DNA of 64,000 nucleotides from Bacteroidales bacterium (GCA_022009815.1 CP091725.1:2108001-2172000); one strand, 5' to 3'. Positions 36,826-46,334 are shown, numbered from the stretch's first letter. The notes: a model not told the origin generated them from the sequence alone. Made by a program: numbers and translations.

Positions 36826-37107
36826 CTTCGTAATTGCTGCGCCCATCATTCAAGACTGTCAAATCGGGTCTTTCCTGTCAAGCCAATGATGCCTATGCGT
36901 ATGCCAAACACATGGATTACGGATTTCTCGTTCCGTGAACAAACACTTTATCCGCAACTCTGCTATGTGGTGTATTGGCTTAACTCCATTTCTATGGGCA
37001 ACACTTTTGTTGCAGATTTCAAGCAGCTTTTATCGAAATACCCATCAGTAAGAACTCGTTTATTAGGCTTTCCTCATAATTGGGAACAAGAGCCTTTGTG
37101 GAGATAA
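36826..37107 (+). pseudogene. Remnant of an Abi_2 (AbiD/AbiF) abortive-infection protein
   Basis: Reading from about 36826 the frame gives LRNCCAHHSRLSNRVFPVKP and, further on, LYPQLCYVVYWLNSISMGNTF and LLSKYPSVRTRLLGFPHNWEQEPLW. This is the C-terminal half of Abi_2 proteins, including the RN..AHH segment that corresponds to the HEPN-like R-x4-H motif. No N-terminal half or start codon precedes it, so it is a leftover of a phage-exclusion gene. Confidence 0.75.
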
Positions 37108-37706
37108 AATAATTGCCCTGTTTCTTAAAAAGCACTGGGGCAAACCAGCTCCGTCTTTAATTGTTTCCAATAAATGGATTGTTTCAAGCCCCTATAGAAA
37201 GAGAACAAAAATTCCTGTGTGAAAATTAATCTACGACAAGGAGCAAGCAAGGAGCAATATCAAACAAAAATCAATACCTTTGCAGTACATATGAGATAGA
37301 CCAAAACAAAAGTGGAATATCGGAAACGAATAGCAAGGAAAAAGAGAAGAAACGACCCAAGTTGATGTCCTTTTTGAGTTAATAATCAATAAAAAGCGTT
37401 AAATCTTCACCTTTTAGAATGTGCAATTAAAAAAAATAACAACCATATTTCTGACTTATTATCTATAAAATATTGAGTAATAATCGGTTGTAAATACGCT
37501 CCTTGTAATAGTGAACAGCATGTGGAGTTTCAGCTAAAGCTGTTTGAAAATAATGAAAATGAGAAGAATAAATTTCCCGACTATAGGATTAAACAATTGG
37601 GCGTATAGGTCAATTCGGGTGCTGAAACCTTTGCAATATGCTGGTGTACAGATGGATATATGTGTTCAGAAGTTTTGAGCCCTCATTTGATGCGAGCGCT
37701 TGCTCT
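37108..37706. other. Non-coding AT-rich stretch with a promoter-like site
   Basis: No gene recognised over 600 bp. TACCTTTG at 37275-37282 fits a plus-strand -7 box, but nothing credible lies downstream. TATAGGTCAATTCGGGTGCTGAAA at 37604-37627 is a degenerate extra copy of the end of the next IS. Confidence 0.5.
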
Positions 37707-38897
37707 CTATAGGTCAAAACGGGTGCTGAAAATAACACCCGTTTTTGGCTGTTTCACATAAATTCTTTTATTTTGCGTTGCGGCTTGAAGCGCAGCGGAG
37801 CTCTGCTGGGGAGCAACTCCGCGAGGAATAAAGCCGTCAAATACGCATAATGCAATTCGGGAGACGGCCTTACTGGTTGTCTCCTTTTGTATTATGAAAT
37901 TTTGCATATGCCAAGAAAAAACCATTCACCATCCGCTTACGGTTATCTTCTATCATGCCGGGATGATTTCGCAAGGTTTTCTTCATGTCTGTGAATGTAC
38001 CCTCAATCATATTGTTCGTGTTGGGCATACCATCGACATCCTCATATGTGAACAGGGACGGCAGGTAAGTCGATATGCTAACCATGGCAGACCTGAGTCG
38101 CTGATGGGTGTAAACTGGACTGCCTGTGATCTCGTTGACAGTCTTTTCCTTCAGGAAGTCATGCCATTTCTCCTTCCACTTCTCGAACTCGCCGACGAAT
38201 GTATCCTTGTCCATGCCTTTCAGGCGGTATGCCAGCTCCAGCAATTCCTTTCCTGCCTCAAGTTGCGGCTTCTTAGTCATTTTTCGCCTTATTATCGCCA
38301 CCATGTGAAACTGGCACATCTGTATCCTGTATTCCGAAAGGACAACAAACAGCTTTTGCAGACCATCTATGACAATCCCCAGGATAAGGTATCCGCATCC
38401 GACGATATGCCTCACTGCTTCCTCGTAGTCGCTGATGTGCTCGTGTGCGATATGTTTCATATAAAGAAGCCTTCCGGTTCCGCTTTCTAAAGCCAGCAGC
38501 ACACCAGTGTTGCGCCCGAAATAGGTCGCGTCGAGATGTACCACTCCGCAACCCCCGACTTTTGGCTGATCCCAATTTAAAGAGACGGAGGCAAGTCGGC
38601 GTGTGATCGTCGATGCGCTCAGCCCTGTGGTTTCACTAATTTGGGCTATGGTCTGCTTGCCGTGCGGATACATCTCCCAAATGTATTCTTTCGTTATATT
38701 GCGTCCGCCGCTAAAGCGGTGTCCGCACGCCATGCACCTGTAACGTTGCACGCTTTCGTTTGCCGTCCTTCTTTACAACGGGGGAGTTGCATAACGGACA
38801 TTTTTTGTCCATAATGCAATTTTGAGATTTTCAAATAACCAAAGATACTGAATATCAACTAAAAAGACACACTTTCAGCACCCGTTTTGACCTATAG
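37707..38897 (-). mobile_element. Second insertion sequence with perfect 25-bp terminal repeats
   Basis: The ends at 37707-37731 and 38873-38897 are perfect inverted repeats (core GGTCAAAACGGGTGCTGAAA). A TATA tetranucleotide next to the GGTC core on both sides may be a target duplication rather than part of the repeat. Extra, partly degenerate copies of the same end lie outside at 37604-37627 and 38924-38943, suggesting repeated insertion or a composite. One transposase gene is inside. Confidence 0.8.
37870..38812 (-). CDS. DDE transposase with zinc ribbon (MULE-like; IS family uncertain), frameshift near 38759
   Basis: From ATG 38812 the sequence is MDKKCPLCNSPVVKKDGK. A two-A contraction at 38759-38761 (GGCAAACG for GGCAAAAACG) then breaks the frame, and the rest reads NESVQRYRCMACGHRFSGG, completing a Cys4 ribbon. 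An HTH (TIAQISETTGLSASTITRRL) and a DDE core follow (VVHLDATYFG; LGIVIDGLQKLF; CQFHMVAIIRRKM; NNMIEGTFTDMKKTLRNH). This arrangement resembles IS1249-like members of the IS256 group; I am not sure of the family. Repaired length is about 314 residues. Confidence 0.75.
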
Positions 38898-38915
38898 CGT
38901 GGCGTTTTACTAATT

Positions 38916-39266
38916 TTAAGCCGTTTCAGCACCCGTTTTGACTAATAAGCCTGAATTTATTACATCATCGGGTGAAGCCTCAATTTGATTAGGATGCTTT
39001 ATCCACTTTCTCTGCTTGATCTCATTGTCAATGAGCTTTTGCTTCGTAGGAGTTCTATCTGTCAACAACACATAGGAGGCTTCTTCATCATATATACCAG
39101 AATTACCAGTCAAACAATAACGAATACCCTTATCGATAATCACAGCATAGCTGCGATTTTCTTCAACTTCATCGAGATTTAAAGTTATGCTTGGAGCCAA
39201 AAGTTGATATATAACATTTTTAACTCCACTCTGCTTACATAGTTCCATTAATACGAATGTACTCAT
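38916..39266 (-). pseudogene. Last gene of the defence operon, 3' end cut by an IS end
   Basis: The frame starts MSTFVLMELCKQSGVKNVIY and is open for 117 codons. The last residues (LVKTGAETA) are encoded by the IS-end repeat at 38924-38943, so the native C-terminus is lost. The remaining part has EENRSYAVIIDKGIRYCLTGN and SYVLLTDRTPTKQKLIDNEIKQR. No family recognised. It follows the 270-residue gene by 22 bp, so it belonged to the same transcript. Confidence 0.6.
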
Positions 39267-39288
39267 ATCCTTATTTGTGTTAACCTCT

Positions 39289-40101
39289 TTATTTATTCAT
39301 CTTTGACAATCTATTCTTCATCACCTCTTCCATCCCAACACCCAGTGCCCTAATGGCTGAAGGCAAATGGATGTTATCATTACCATCCTTCTCCATTGAT
39401 GCAAGTACATCCCCTTGCCCATTTTCTGAGAAATGCTCATACTGCGAGAAATATTTGAAGTAGTGATATAATCGCATAGCCACAGATTTGAGTTCAGGTA
39501 TAGCAACCAAGAAGTCAACAATATCCTTTGTCTTAATACTATTTTGTTTAGTGAAACCAGCGTCTTTCAGTTGTCCTTTCGATTGCTTTATTACCGTCAA
39601 TTCTTCCAGATTGTCGTCAAGTGTCAGCAGTCCCAAGAAATTGTCTTCCATCGTCAACTCCCACAAATGGTCTATAAAGACATCATCAAGTATCTTTCCC
39701 GTACTTTTCACCTGATCTCTGTATACCTCTTTGCGCTCCAACATTGAGTTGACATACTCTATTGTTCTCAGATCCAGTTCCTCGTAAGCTCGTTCCTTGC
39801 CAGCCCGCTGTATGTATAGGGCGAACAAACAATCGGTAAAGCAACAACGCAACAACAAGCCTATCGGTAACTGAAAGAATGAAATCTTTCCAGTTTTCAA
39901 GACCTGCACAGTTAAGAGCAGAGAAGAATACAGATTCGAGTAGATACGAAATAACAAGAGTAACTTAACCTTCTCAACCCGCTCCATTTTACCTTGTGAA
40001 TGTTCTCTCCCATAGCTTCGAATCTGCTTCAACAAGGCAAGTTCCTCGGAATATAGTTCTTTAATCTCCCTCATATAAATATTTGGTTCAAATATTGCCA
40101 T
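39289..40101 (-). CDS. Unrecognised helical protein in the defence operon (270 aa)
   Basis: Intact frame. The sequence looks almost wholly alpha-helical, with hydrophobic stretches (VKLLLLFRIYSNLYSSLLLTVQVL; FQLPIGLLLRCCFTDCLFALYI) and charged helices after them. The FQLPIGLLLRCCFTD...Y element weakly recalls DUF5677/HEPN-like proteins, but no clear R-x4-6-H active site is visible. It starts 40 bp after the 182-residue gene. It may be a sensor or effector of the kinase/ATPase/HNH system; this is inference from position only. Confidence 0.6.
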   Translation of the reverse strand: MAIFEPNIYMREIKELYSEELALLKQIRSYGREHSQGKMERVEKVKLLLLFRIYSNLYSSLLLTVQVLKTGKISFFQLPIGLLLRCCFTDCLFALYIQRAGKERAYEELDLRTIEYVNSMLERKEVYRDQVKSTGKILDDVFIDHLWELTMEDNFLGLLTLDDNLEELTVIKQSKGQLKDAGFTKQNSIKTKDIVDFLVAIPELKSVAMRLYHYFKYFSQYEHFSENGQGDVLASMEKDGNDNIHLPSAIRALGVGMEEVMKNRLSKMNK

Positions 40102-40141
40102 AAACTATCTAAGTTTAATAAAATTAATTCTTTATTGGATT

Positions 40142-40681
40142 TTAAAAGTCATTGAGAAAGACATTTTCCTCCGCTTTCTTATATTTATTATATGCTTTTT
40201 CGATGTAAGCTCTAAAGGTTTCAGTACTCATCTTGTCATGTCTGCCGTCATAAGTACCCGTAGTCCTGTTATATAGCGAGTTTTTACTGAATATCACATA
40301 ACTGCCCTTTAATTGGCGAGTTACTTGTCGAGAATAGTCCGTTACATTATATCCATCTTGTTTGGCGAGGTCACCATCTTCCATTACGCCATAATCCTCA
40401 TACTCGAGCGGTGACATCTCTGATACTCCTTCATCATAACTGTCTTTGGGAGCTGATTTAAGTGCAGGCTCTAATGGATTACACTCTATTCGGAAATAAT
40501 TCCACAACAAATCTTCACCTATCGATTCGAAGATCAGGATTTTCGGGTTGAAGATCTGCCTCAACCCACCAAAATCCATTTCTAAGCAATGCTCCTCATA
40601 AGAATCAAATACAGCATCCAAGTCTAATCCACCGCCAGAGGGGAAGAACAGATGATTCAAACTGTCATAGTGACTAATCAT
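40142..40681 (-). CDS. Unrecognised acidic protein in the defence operon (about 179 aa)
   Basis: Starts MISHYDSLNHLFFPSGGG at ATG 40681, which overlaps the kinase stop as ATGA, so translation is probably coupled to the kinase. A GTG at 40690 is an in-frame alternative. Distinct stretches are LRQIFNPKILIFESIGEDLLWNYF, a strongly acidic centre (SEMSPLEYEDYGVMEDGDLAK) and KGSYVIFSKNSLYNRTTGTYDG. No family recognised. The tight coupling suggests a kinase substrate or regulator. Confidence 0.65.
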   Translation of the reverse strand: MISHYDSLNHLFFPSGGGLDLDAVFDSYEEHCLEMDFGGLRQIFNPKILIFESIGEDLLWNYFRIECNPLEPALKSAPKDSYDEGVSEMSPLEYEDYGVMEDGDLAKQDGYNVTDYSRQVTRQLKGSYVIFSKNSLYNRTTGTYDGRHDKMSTETFRAYIEKAYNKYKKAEENVFLNDF

Positions 40682-41611
40682 GTTGAGCACATTTTTATTT
40701 CTTTAATATCCGTCCATTCGGCATGTGTCGGAACTGAATAAGGAAACAACGCCTTAATTACTTCAACCCACTGACTGCGATTACTTTTTGCAAAATCATC
40801 CTGCATTTTCTCCCATTCCTCGTACCTAGCCAAAACTTGTTCAATATTAGGTCTATTGTCAGGCAGCACATCTGTACATTCTGCTAGCAATTCTCCTAAT
40901 GGTGTAAAATATGTGCCTCTTGGACACTTACATTGTCTTCAAGTCTGGTAACTTGATTCCTACTATATTGACCTTCAAAACTATCGGGATATTCTGTCAG
41001 TATCACCCAAATGGTTTTCGCAATAGAATATACATCAGCCTTAAACGGATCGGCATTCTTTGAGCCAGGCCGTTCCATTTCTGGGGCTAATGTCCTCCTT
41101 GCTCCCATACGCTCGTCGGTTTTCGTCACACGAGGTTTATCTTGATAGAAAACGAGTCCAAAGTCAGATAACACATAGTGCTCTTGATACATCAATATGT
41201 TTCAATCTTGATATCCCTGTGAGCAATACCTTGATGATGAAGTAGACATAACATCTTTAGGATATCCCTGATGGCATTCAATTTCTCTTCAAAGATACAT
41301 CCAAACAAGCGTTCTTTTGCAGGAATTGCCAAAGGCATAACATAGTAAAGATCTTTTTCAGTCTGCTCTGAGCCATTTAATTCATGAAGATTGATGTCAA
41401 TCACTGGCAACATTCCATCGGCACCTTGATGAGAAAGCATTACTTTCACCTCATCCAAGAATCGTTGATACGCTTCTCCTGTTGTCTTAGTTAGGATTTT
41501 CATAGCAAATGCATTTCCTGTTTGGTCTGTGCATTCCCAAACCTCGCCATTGCCTCCGCTACCAATCTTACTTTTCAATTCCCAGGATCCAATTAATTTC
41601 TCCACGCTCAT
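40678..41611 (-). CDS. Hanks-type Ser/Thr protein kinase, two frameshifts
   Basis: Catalytic motifs are complete: Gly loop KIGSGGNGEVW (about 16-26), Lys in FAMKIL, HRDIKIEN, DFG in LSDFGLVFY, APE in LAPEME and KADVYSIAKTIWVILTEYP. Breaks lie at 41200-41202 (GAAACATATTG for GAAAACATATTG) and 40928-40929 (GTAAGTG for GTAAAGTG). Joined, the protein is about 311 residues, essentially a bare kinase domain with a short C-terminal tail (NRPNIEQVLARYEEWEKM), with no membrane segment. It begins 3 bp after the HNH gene. Phage-defence kinases of this kind phosphorylate host or phage proteins; the target here is unknown. Confidence 0.85.
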
Positions 41612-41614
41612 ATT

Positions 41615-42844
41615 CTATTCCACTTTCATAATCTGCTCCCAGACATCCTGCTTCATCACCGTAAGTGGACGTTTCAAAGCCTCATCCTTCTTGGCGTATG
41701 TTCCAAGAATATATCTGTCAAAGTCAAATCCCTCAATATCCAAATCTGCAAATTGTTGATTCGCAGCATCTACAATTCCCTTTGTATATATCCTATTACG
41801 CCATAGCAATTCTTCTACTTCATCTTCATGTTCAGCATAAATCTTATCTATGTCGAAAATAAAGTTAAAACGCTCTGCGAGGGTTCCATCTTTCTTTGCT
41901 ACGACAGGCTGGCCTGGTTTTTCATCATCACAAAGATATGCTTTTATTCCTCTACACTTTCCTTTTGTCTGGAAAGCAATTACATCCTGTGGGCTAATAG
42001 CGAAATGAAGCGGGGAGGGATGTGGTTCACCGTCTTCATAATATAATGAGTATGGCAAGTCTTGTGCAGATTTACGTTTGTTACATGATCCACAGCAAGG
42101 TTGTTGGTTATAGAAGTTTGTACACAAGAACGGGTATTTCGACTTTGGCCTATTATGATCCAATTCATAGTAACCGCCCATCAATGGTATCACCCTCGCT
42201 TCTTTGGGGCGTCCTCTCTTTCCTGTCTTTATCTTCTCATGCACATCCTCTATAAGCGTTGTCATAGCAAACTGGGCATTACAATAAATGCATGATCTAA
42301 TCTCAAGCATCTTCACATAGTTAGGCATCAACCCTGCTCTTACTTTATCGTAACCCATTACATCAACTATCACCTCATAGAGTGGTCGCTTATCCTTATT
42401 TCCTTTAAACTTTACCCAAATATCATCTATAGCGACACCTTTTAAAGCACTATTGATATAAGAAAAGCATTCATCATACTTGGACGGCAGCATATTATTG
42501 AGATCGTCATATTTCTCTACAATCTTCTCAACATACACTGATACCCTGAGATATTCACTTCCCTTATGACTAACGCCTTTAAATTTCTCCTGTTTGTCCT
42601 TCAGCGGTTGCTCTGCATTTGCAGCCTCAATCGCATCGGGCAGCGTCTTTTTTCTGACGCTTGATTTGCCTTTTGCCTTCTTTCCCTCTTCAGGTGTACA
42701 TATCAGAATCTCTGTTGACTCTTTTTTTAAGTCATCAGCCAAAATCTGCAAATCTGCTTTTACATCACCCACCACTAGTGGCAGTTTCGTCACGTATTCA
42801 GCAGCAAGCTTCTTTATCCTATCATCAATCAGAATTCTTCTCAT
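41615..42844 (-). CDS. HNH endonuclease, PtuB-like partner of the ATPase
   Basis: A 409-residue protein. The HNH core lies at about residues 183-265: CIYCNAQF, YYELDHNRPKSKYPFL (the His of the Asp-His pair as general base), NFYNQQPCCGSCNKRK. An insert between the two zinc half-sites contains a basic patch (KIKTGKRGRPKEARV). The start ATGA overlaps the ATPase stop by 4 bp, the usual coupling of PtuA and PtuB in Septu systems. It is longer than the PtuB proteins I remember, with extra N- and C-terminal regions. The likely role is nucleic-acid cleavage upon infection, triggered by the ATPase. Confidence 0.8.
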   Translation of the reverse strand: MRRILIDDRIKKLAAEYVTKLPLVVGDVKADLQILADDLKKESTEILICTPEEGKKAKGKSSVRKKTLPDAIEAANAEQPLKDKQEKFKGVSHKGSEYLRVSVYVEKIVEKYDDLNNMLPSKYDECFSYINSALKGVAIDDIWVKFKGNKDKRPLYEVIVDVMGYDKVRAGLMPNYVKMLEIRSCIYCNAQFAMTTLIEDVHEKIKTGKRGRPKEARVIPLMGGYYELDHNRPKSKYPFLCTNFYNQQPCCGSCNKRKSAQDLPYSLYYEDGEPHPSPLHFAISPQDVIAFQTKGKCRGIKAYLCDDEKPGQPVVAKKDGTLAERFNFIFDIDKIYAEHEDEVEELLWRNRIYTKGIVDAANQQFADLDIEGFDFDRYILGTYAKKDEALKRPLTVMKQDVWEQIMKVE

Positions 42845-45025
42845 CGGTTCTCTTGGTTCAAGCCTAATCTCTCAAATTCTTTTTGCACCCACGTCTTATA
42901 TACTTGATTATTTTTCCCGAACTTTCGAACAAACAACTTACGTAGCTGTATCTTCACAACGTCATCGCCAACAGCCTCTATCATTTGATCTGCCGACACA
43001 ATATCCCATCTGCGTTTACATTGCTTTTCCAAAAGGAAATTAGCCAAGTCATTAACCACTTGACTAGCGAACTCACCTACAAATCCTCCTTTCAGAAAGA
43101 AACTTTCAGCTAACAGCTCATTGATGTTAGAGGCGAAAGTCTTCACCTTCATCTGTTCCCTTGCATCTTCCCCATTTTCAAGATATAGGATATTACACTG
43201 CGGAATATCTGATAGCACAAAGGGAGAATGTGTCGTTAGTATCACGTTCACATTTACACTATCTGTCACTTTATTGTCCTCCAAACTCTGAAGCAAGTTT
43301 GCCACAAATAGCCTCTGGTATTCAGGATGGAAGCAAAGTTCTATCTCATCCAAACAAACAGACATTATGATACTTCACCCTTCCGGCATTCTCAGGTACA
43401 GAAATGATATTCCTCAAATGATATAGGTAAGCTGATAGTGTGAAAAGGTATTGCCTTTCACCAGAACTCAGCATCGGAAGCTCTATGAATTCCTGATCCA
43501 TGTCATTTTTCAGGTAGATATAGTTCCTGAAGATAGGCGGCGGGTAATACTCCATAATAGCTTTAGGGCCTTCAATATCCATTTCAGGGAAGAAATGCTG
43601 TATGTATTCTTCATAAGAGAATCCATTATCATCCATTTCATATTGTTCAGCCTCATCAATATGAATAAGCCTCTCAAGGAAATGCAACGTCTGATGAACT
43701 TTCATACCGATATGCGATGGTTCCTCCTTGACTCTCTTTATAAGCGAGACTACCATATCTTTTTCTTGTGGAAGCAGTTCACGCTCCAAGTCAAAGAAAG
43801 CATCCGAAAGTTCAGAGTAATCTTCATAGTCTGGATAATTACGGCTTACGCTGAAAGTTTTATCTATCAGATACATAAAAGCCCGCTTAAAGAAGTGACA
43901 ACCATTCTGCTTATAGCCCGCGTCAATTCCATAGAACTCAAAAAAGAGATTACTTCTTTCACCGTTCAAGTCCTCCGCTATTTTCTGTATTGCATCCGTG
44001 ATATTATCATCATCTTCAGCCGGATGATCAAATCTTAAAGAAAACTTTTGGTCATAAGTAAAATCTATCGAACTATAACTATACCCTGGCAACAATTTAT
44101 GATCATGTTTTTCAGCATCGATTAGCAACGCCGCAACTCTATCCTCTGCCAATTCCTTTTGGTTTACCAAGTCTATCTGGTTGTTCCCTCTATAGGGCTC
44201 AAATCCAATAGGAACCATATAGCCATCATTCTTCCTATATAGGCTCGTCAGCCAAGAATTATCAGCCCAATCATCTGCATCATCTCCATAGGCTTCTTCA
44301 TCCTCATAGTCACAAGGGTTCAAAGATTGGATAGAATAATTCACCACAAGAGAATAGAAGAAGTGATTAAGTGTCTTTTGTATGATTTCCCATATTGTTT
44401 GTCTTTCCATTCCACGTATGACCTTATGCTCATACCCGTCCAATGGCCTGGCGTTAAGCCAGCCGTCTGTTTCCTCATAATTTCTGCTCCCGGGGAAGTA
44501 TAATTCTATAGGTGCCTCGTCGCCATACGTAAATGTAACCGTATCATCTTCCACTTTTATGCATCCCTGTTGTCCTTCCAACTCATAATACAGTTCAGCC
44601 TTTATCTCTCTGATATAATACAGTCTTTCCGCAGTTGCCCTATAGGCCCCTTCTGTAGCCACGTATGAGAAATTGTTCAAAATTCTATATATCAGCTCCA
44701 AAAGCGAACTCTTGCCACTACCGTTCTTTCCGACAACTGCCTGAACACTTACCTTTTCACCAAAGAAGTGACGTTTGAATGCATCGTCATTATTTCTTAC
44801 AACACTTCCATTCTCCTCTCGATACCAATCATTGAAGAAATAATATTCTTCCTCTTTTAGTATCTTTAGATATTTGCATCCTACTATCGGATGAATACAG
44901 ATAATTGTAAATGCCATGTTTCTTAAGCTCTCTTTTTTCGTTTTCTTGCTCTTTCGTGAATACTCCCAGATCATCCCTCTTCTATCAAAATCGAGTTCAT
45001 CCTTACAAGTGTTAAAATGCTTCAC
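42841..45025 (-). CDS. AAA/ABC-type ATPase, PtuA-like, frameshift near 43352
   Basis: SMC/ABC-like ATPase of the OLD/Septu kind. Walker A VVGKNGSGKSSLLELIY, signature LSSGERQYLFTLSAYLYHL, Walker B FLDEIELCFHPEYQ and the His switch ILTTHSPFVLSDIP. The frame breaks at 43352-43354: restoring two Ts on the coding strand (TGTTTGTTTGG to TGTTTGTTTTTGG) gives VCLFLDEIEL and carries on to 42841. The insert between Walker A and the signature is long (about 400 residues). Start 45025 is the longest choice; ATG 44917 (MAFTIICIHPIVG) looks like a more typical N-terminus. Confidence 0.82.
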
Positions 45026-45047
45026 TTATAGTATCATATTTGTTTTT

Positions 45048-46097
45048 TTAATCCTCCTCTTTTTCCGTACAAAGAGGAAGTTCCTTACCAAAAGCTTCCA
45101 TTTCTTCTGCTACTACTTTCTTTAATTCTTCTTGTGGCACAATCAGTTGATAATCTGCCACCCCAATGGGTTTGCCCATATCCTCCAATGCTAACTCCAC
45201 CTCCACACGATCTTTCTCAGCACAAAGAATAATGCCGATAGAGCGATTTTCATCTTCTCTGCGTTCCAGACGGTCAAGCAATGACAAGTAATAATTCATT
45301 TTGCCTGCATATTCTGGTCTGAATTCTCCAATCTTCAGATCAATGGCCACAAGGCAATGCAGGCCACGGTGGAAGAAAAGCATATCAACTTTGCTCCGTT
45401 TCCCATTGTATTCTAGGACGTATTGATTGCCTATATACGTGAAACCTTTGCCAAGTTCCAAAAGGAACTGTTTTACCTTCTCTACCAGTCGGGCTTCAAG
45501 TTCTGTTTCCAAGATGGGGTCTTTTACACCAAGAAATCCTAGATTATAACCGCTTCTGAACACTTCATTAGCAAACATCGCCTGTGTGACAGGTAAAGTC
45601 TGCTCGAAGTTATTGTCAGATGGTTCATTCTTCCTCATGTGCATGTTTAGAGAGATGGCACTATATAGAAGTTCACGGTTCCAACCTTTTGACGTAGTTT
45701 CCTGCGCGTAATATAATATGGTATTATCATCTTCGCCGAACTTGCGCATCAAGGTCAAAGTATGTCCCCATGGTAAAACTGCGACAGCCTGTCGCAGTTT
45801 TGGCTCACTATTACAGAATCGTTCATAAAATTTCTTCATGTCCCACAGGTTTCTTGGAGAAACTCCCATCTGTGGATAACGTTGCTTCAAGTCAAAAGAC
45901 AAGCGATTTACTACGCCGCTTCCATGCTTACTTTCAATCTTCTTGTCGTGAAGCAATTTTCCGATCTCCCAATGAGCGGTACCGATGGCAGAACATACCG
46001 TTGTTGCCACCATAGCTCTTGTCCTGTCGATAACTGCGACAGTCTGTCGCAGAATTGCATCATACTCTGATTCTTGAATCTGTACAATATCTGTCAT
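45048..46097 (-). CDS. DUF1016/YhcG-family PD-(D/E)XK nuclease
   Basis: A 349-residue protein. The N-terminal DUF1016_N region has AHWEIGKLL, LSFDLKQRYPQMGVSPRNLWDMKKFY and LPWGHTLTLMRKF. The C-terminal nuclease has KVDMLFFHRGLHCLVAIDLKIGEFRPEYAGKM, the D-x(n)-DxK core of PD-(D/E)XK enzymes. YhcG-type proteins are common beside HTH genes in restriction and defence islands; their biochemistry is little known. It lies 4 bp after the HTH gene and 22 bp before the ATPase gene, so all are on one transcript. Confidence 0.88.
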   Translation of the reverse strand: MTDIVQIQESEYDAILRQTVAVIDRTRAMVATTVCSAIGTAHWEIGKLLHDKKIESKHGSGVVNRLSFDLKQRYPQMGVSPRNLWDMKKFYERFCNSEPKLRQAVAVLPWGHTLTLMRKFGEDDNTILYYAQETTSKGWNRELLYSAISLNMHMRKNEPSDNNFEQTLPVTQAMFANEVFRSGYNLGFLGVKDPILETELEARLVEKVKQFLLELGKGFTYIGNQYVLEYNGKRSKVDMLFFHRGLHCLVAIDLKIGEFRPEYAGKMNYYLSLLDRLERREDENRSIGIILCAEKDRVEVELALEDMGKPIGVADYQLIVPQEELKKVVAEEMEAFGKELPLCTEKEED

Positions 46098-46101
46098 AGC
46101 T

Positions 46102-46308
46102 TTAATCTTTACCTGTTATAAGCTCTCGTTTGTCAATATCAAGCAGAATGGCTATCTTATCTAATGTGTATAGGTCTGGTTGAGACACATTGGTACACCA
46201 CTTGCTCACAGTTGCAGGGTTCTTGCCTAGTTCCTCTGCGAGCCACTTAGCTGTTCGCTTCTTTTCAACTAGAACAACTTTAATACGATTCAAATCTTTC
46301 ATTTGCAA
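46102..46308 (-). CDS. Cro/C1-type HTH regulator
   Basis: A 68-residue protein that is almost only the HTH (RIKVVLVEKKRTAKWLAEELGKNPATVSKWCTNVSQPDLYTLDKIAILLDI). The start may be either the first or third codon (both Met). It is the first gene of the defence operon and probably autoregulates it by binding near the promoter just upstream. Confidence 0.85.
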   Translation of the reverse strand: MQMKDLNRIKVVLVEKKRTAKWLAEELGKNPATVSKWCTNVSQPDLYTLDKIAILLDIDKRELITGKD

Positions 46309-46326
46309 ATATCTTTAATTTGAACG

Positions 46327-46334
46327 CAAAGATG
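46327..46334 (-). promoter_or_regulatory. Probable -7 box of the defence operon
   Basis: CATCTTTG on the minus strand, one mismatch from TAnnTTTG, 18 bp before the HTH start. A weaker match than the other promoters listed. Confidence 0.4.

Noticed and set aside
37275..37706. A plus-strand gene behind the TACCTTTG box at 37,275
   Set aside because: No frame of useful length or recognisable content follows before the IS end, so only the promoter-like site is noted.
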